Position numbers and translations under genes: made by a program. The notes beneath the pieces are model-generated. The model had not been told where the DNA came from and made no database searches. It saw nothing but the letters and a program-made list of their open reading frames with translations. A stretch of 6,205 bases of DNA, from positions 1 through 6,205 of the forward strand of contig JAKABA010000227.1 in the NCBI GenBank assembly GCA_021802115.1, given 5' to 3'. The first letter of the stretch is position 1; each line of letters begins with the position of its first letter. Below are positions 4,450 through 6,205 of this stretch, one piece after another. This DNA comes from a bacterium (GTDB taxonomy: Bacteria; Chloroflexota; Dormibacteria; UBA8260; Bog-877).

Positions 4450-6205
4450 CTAGCTGCTCGAGCCGCAGTTGGAGCTGAGCTGTGGGTTTGACATCGGCGG
4501 GCTGATGGCGGTGCCGGCGTACCGGGAGAGATCCGGGAGCCCGTACTCCCCATCACCACCCTCAGCGTTCTTGGTGACCGCGGGGATCATGTTCCCGAAG
4601 TTCCAAGCGCAGGCGAAACTGGTTGGAGCCAAGGACGGTTCCGAACTGGAGCTACCCAGGGTCCAGAACGGGTAGAAGTTGGCGCCGACCGGCGGGACGG
4701 TGCAGCCCAGCGCGGTCGACACGTTGCAGAACCCCTCAGAGGCGAGGACGTCGGTTTCGAACTGCACCTGTGAATATGTCGAGGAGCCGTTGGCAAACGG
4801 CCCCCAGTACTGGAAGCTGGTGGGGGTTGTGCTCGACCCGTTGGGCCAGTCGTTCTGATAGGGCGTCCCATCGAAGTCGAGGTCGCCATTCTGGAAGTAG
4901 TCCTCCTGGCACCCGGCGACCGGCCAGCTGACCGACGTCACCGCACCGTCGTTGCTTACCGGGCGCGGCCCCTTGGGCATGCAGAGCGCGTCCGAGTACT
5001 CGCAGGACAACCCTTCGGTGAAATTGGGAAGTCCGGTGGCCGGATCCGGCGGGCAGGCGAGCCCATCCTGGGTTGTGGCCCCGGGGCAATTCCCGGTCTG
5101 GAAACTGCAACCCTGCTCAGGGGCCGCGGTGCCCTCGGAGCCGCCGGAGCAGCTCTGGTACACCTTGGCGTCTCCGGGGACCGTGCCTGCGGGCAGCTGG
5201 TTCGACACCGAGCTGCACACCTCGAAGTGCCCGATCTCGTCCTCCATCAGGACACCGCCCTCAAGGGCCGCCCAGGGCACCTGGTTCTGCTGGAGGGCAC
5301 TGTTGTACTCCGCGGTGAAGTTGAAGGGGACTCCGCTGCAATTGCCCAGGGTGTAGCTGTTACTCTGGCCATGGCGGATTATCCCCAGGGTGTCCATGAA
5401 GCCGTTGGCCGCGCTGGCGGTCATGGTCCCCACCTTCCCGGTGGTCAGGTCGTGGACCGTCGCCTGCAGCGCGAGCCCGGCGGGCACCGTGTAGGTGTGG
5501 TGGTTCACGGTCTCGGAGTAGGCCGGTACCGGGACATCCCTGATGGTGACCTTCAGAGTGTCGCCTGGGTTCATGAGCAGGGTCTCGGAGGACGGCGTGA
5601 AGCTCGTGAGGTCTGCCAGCTGCGGGCTGGGGGGCCCGGCCGGGACCCCGTTCCGCTGCAGGAAGGCGAAGTTCACGGGTTCAACGCAGTTGTTGTTGAT
5701 GAGGCTGAAGCCGTAGGTCGCTTCCAGGCTGTCGATGGTCAGCGCGGCGCACCAGTGCCCGTGGTCGCAGCTGGGGGCGTCGTAGAACGGCGGGAACCCC
5801 GGGGGATAGAACTGGAGCTCCATGAAGGCGCTGCCGGCCGCTGAGGGGTCGTTGATCGCCCCGCCGTTGCTGTCGCTCTGCGGGGTGCAGGGGTTGATCG
5901 GGTACGACAGCGGGTCGCAGATCGGGAGCCCGAACCACGGCGCCGGGCTGAGCTCCGCGTAGTCAGTGGTGTTGGCCCCGGCGTGGGCCGTCAGAGCCGC
6001 GGTCGGGTCCGTCGAGAGCTTCATGAAGTAGGTCATGTTGTCGGCGCTGCCCGGGACACTGGAGATGAACTTCACCGACGGCTCGTCGTGGCCGATGTAG
6101 TGCCCGTTGTCGTAGAAGCGGCCCGCATGCGCCGACCAGGTGCCGGGCGGGGTCAACGGGTCGGTGCAGAGTCCGCCGAGGTCAGGCTTGACCGACTTGT
6201 AAGCG
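4450..6205 (-). CDS. Large cysteine-rich, probably secreted protein of unknown function (5' end outside window)
   Basis: The frame is open to the right edge: the codons upstream of the TTG at 6156 read AYKSVKPDLGGLCTDP with no stop, so that TTG is internal. The visible part is 584 residues and ends at TAG 4450-4452. I cannot assign a named family. The composition is Ser/Thr/Pro/Gly/Asn-rich with many aromatics and few Lys/Arg, typical of exported proteins. There are 19 cysteines, densest in the second half, suggesting disulfides; the signal peptide would lie outside the window. Notable stretches are FYDNGHYIGHDEPSVKF near the start, AGSAFMELQFYPPGFPPF, CDHGHWC (146-152), a strand-rich region with NPGDTLKVTI and LQATVHDLTTGKVGTM (about 210-265), QVPWAALEGGVLMEDEIGHFEVC (308-330) and an Asp-rich NGDLDFDG (439-446). 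No catalytic motif, cell-wall anchor or membrane helix is seen. It resembles, from memory, uncharacterised proteins in soil Actinomycetota and Chloroflexota, which I could not check. Confidence 0.85.
   Translation of the reverse strand, partial: AYKSVKPDLGGLCTDPLTPPGTWSAHAGRFYDNGHYIGHDEPSVKFISSVPGSADNMTYFMKLSTDPTAALTAHAGANTTDYAELSPAPWFGLPICDPLSYPINPCTPQSDSNGGAINDPSAAGSAFMELQFYPPGFPPFYDAPSCDHGHWCAALTIDSLEATYGFSLINNNCVEPVNFAFLQRNGVPAGPPSPQLADLTSFTPSSETLLMNPGDTLKVTIRDVPVPAYSETVNHHTYTVPAGLALQATVHDLTTGKVGTMTASAANGFMDTLGIIRHGQSNSYTLGNCSGVPFNFTAEYNSALQQNQVPWAALEGGVLMEDEIGHFEVCSSVSNQLPAGTVPGDAKVYQSCSGGSEGTAAPEQGCSFQTGNCPGATTQDGLACPPDPATGLPNFTEGLSCEYSDALCMPKGPRPVSNDGAVTSVSWPVAGCQEDYFQNGDLDFDGTPYQNDWPNGSSTTPTSFQYWGPFANGSSTYSQVQFETDVLASEGFCNVSTALGCTVPPVGANFYPFWTLGSSSSEPSLAPTSFACAWNFGNMIPAVTKNAEGGDGEYGLPDLSRYAGTAISPPMSNPQLSSNCGSSS

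Noticed and set aside
5227..5844. Plus-strand frame of 205 codons opposite the large secreted-protein gene
   Set aside because: It is Val/Gly/Arg/Gln-rich and antisense to a long continuous frame with ordered, cysteine-patterned sequence.

Overview
This is a GC-rich bacterial window with genes on both strands. It looks like a chromosomal fragment from an uncultured, high-GC soil-type bacterium, of the Actinomycetota or Chloroflexota/Dormibacterota sort. That placement is inference from three things: overall GC content, TANNNT boxes placed just before start codons that lack a Shine-Dalgarno sequence, and the look of the large secreted protein. No marker gene is present to settle the taxonomy. 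I see no mobile element, CRISPR array, tRNA or rRNA.

Left part (1-1071). The window opens inside the C-terminal catalytic domain of a sensor histidine kinase (plus strand, ends 497). It converges on a small TusA-family sulfur-carrier gene (minus strand, 510-773). A 68-bp divergent spacer separates the TusA gene from a 65-residue two-helix membrane protein (plus strand, 842-1039). That spacer carries possible -10 boxes for both directions. A perfect 10-bp hairpin (1049-1071) closes this block.

Middle part (1184-3815, all minus strand). This is a three-gene ABC-2 export operon: a DrrA/NatA-like ATPase followed by two six-helix permeases. Each downstream gene starts with a GTG that overlaps the previous stop codon (GTGA), so translation is probably coupled. 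The ATPase has a non-canonical Q-loop. The substrate cannot be told from sequence.

Right part (3895-6205, minus strand). A lipoprotein of 154 residues with a beta-rich C-terminal domain lies 79 bp upstream of the ABC operon. Before it is a strong 13-bp hairpin (4416-4444) that ends a long gene running off the right edge. That gene encodes at least 584 residues of a cysteine-rich, probably extracellular protein that I cannot assign to a named family. It is the main unknown here.

The lipoprotein gene and the small membrane-protein gene share the same start layout: TANNNT, six bases, then ATG. This points to leaderless transcription as a common mode in this genome. The lipoprotein and ABC genes could form one transcription unit, but the ATPase gene also has its own possible -10 box.
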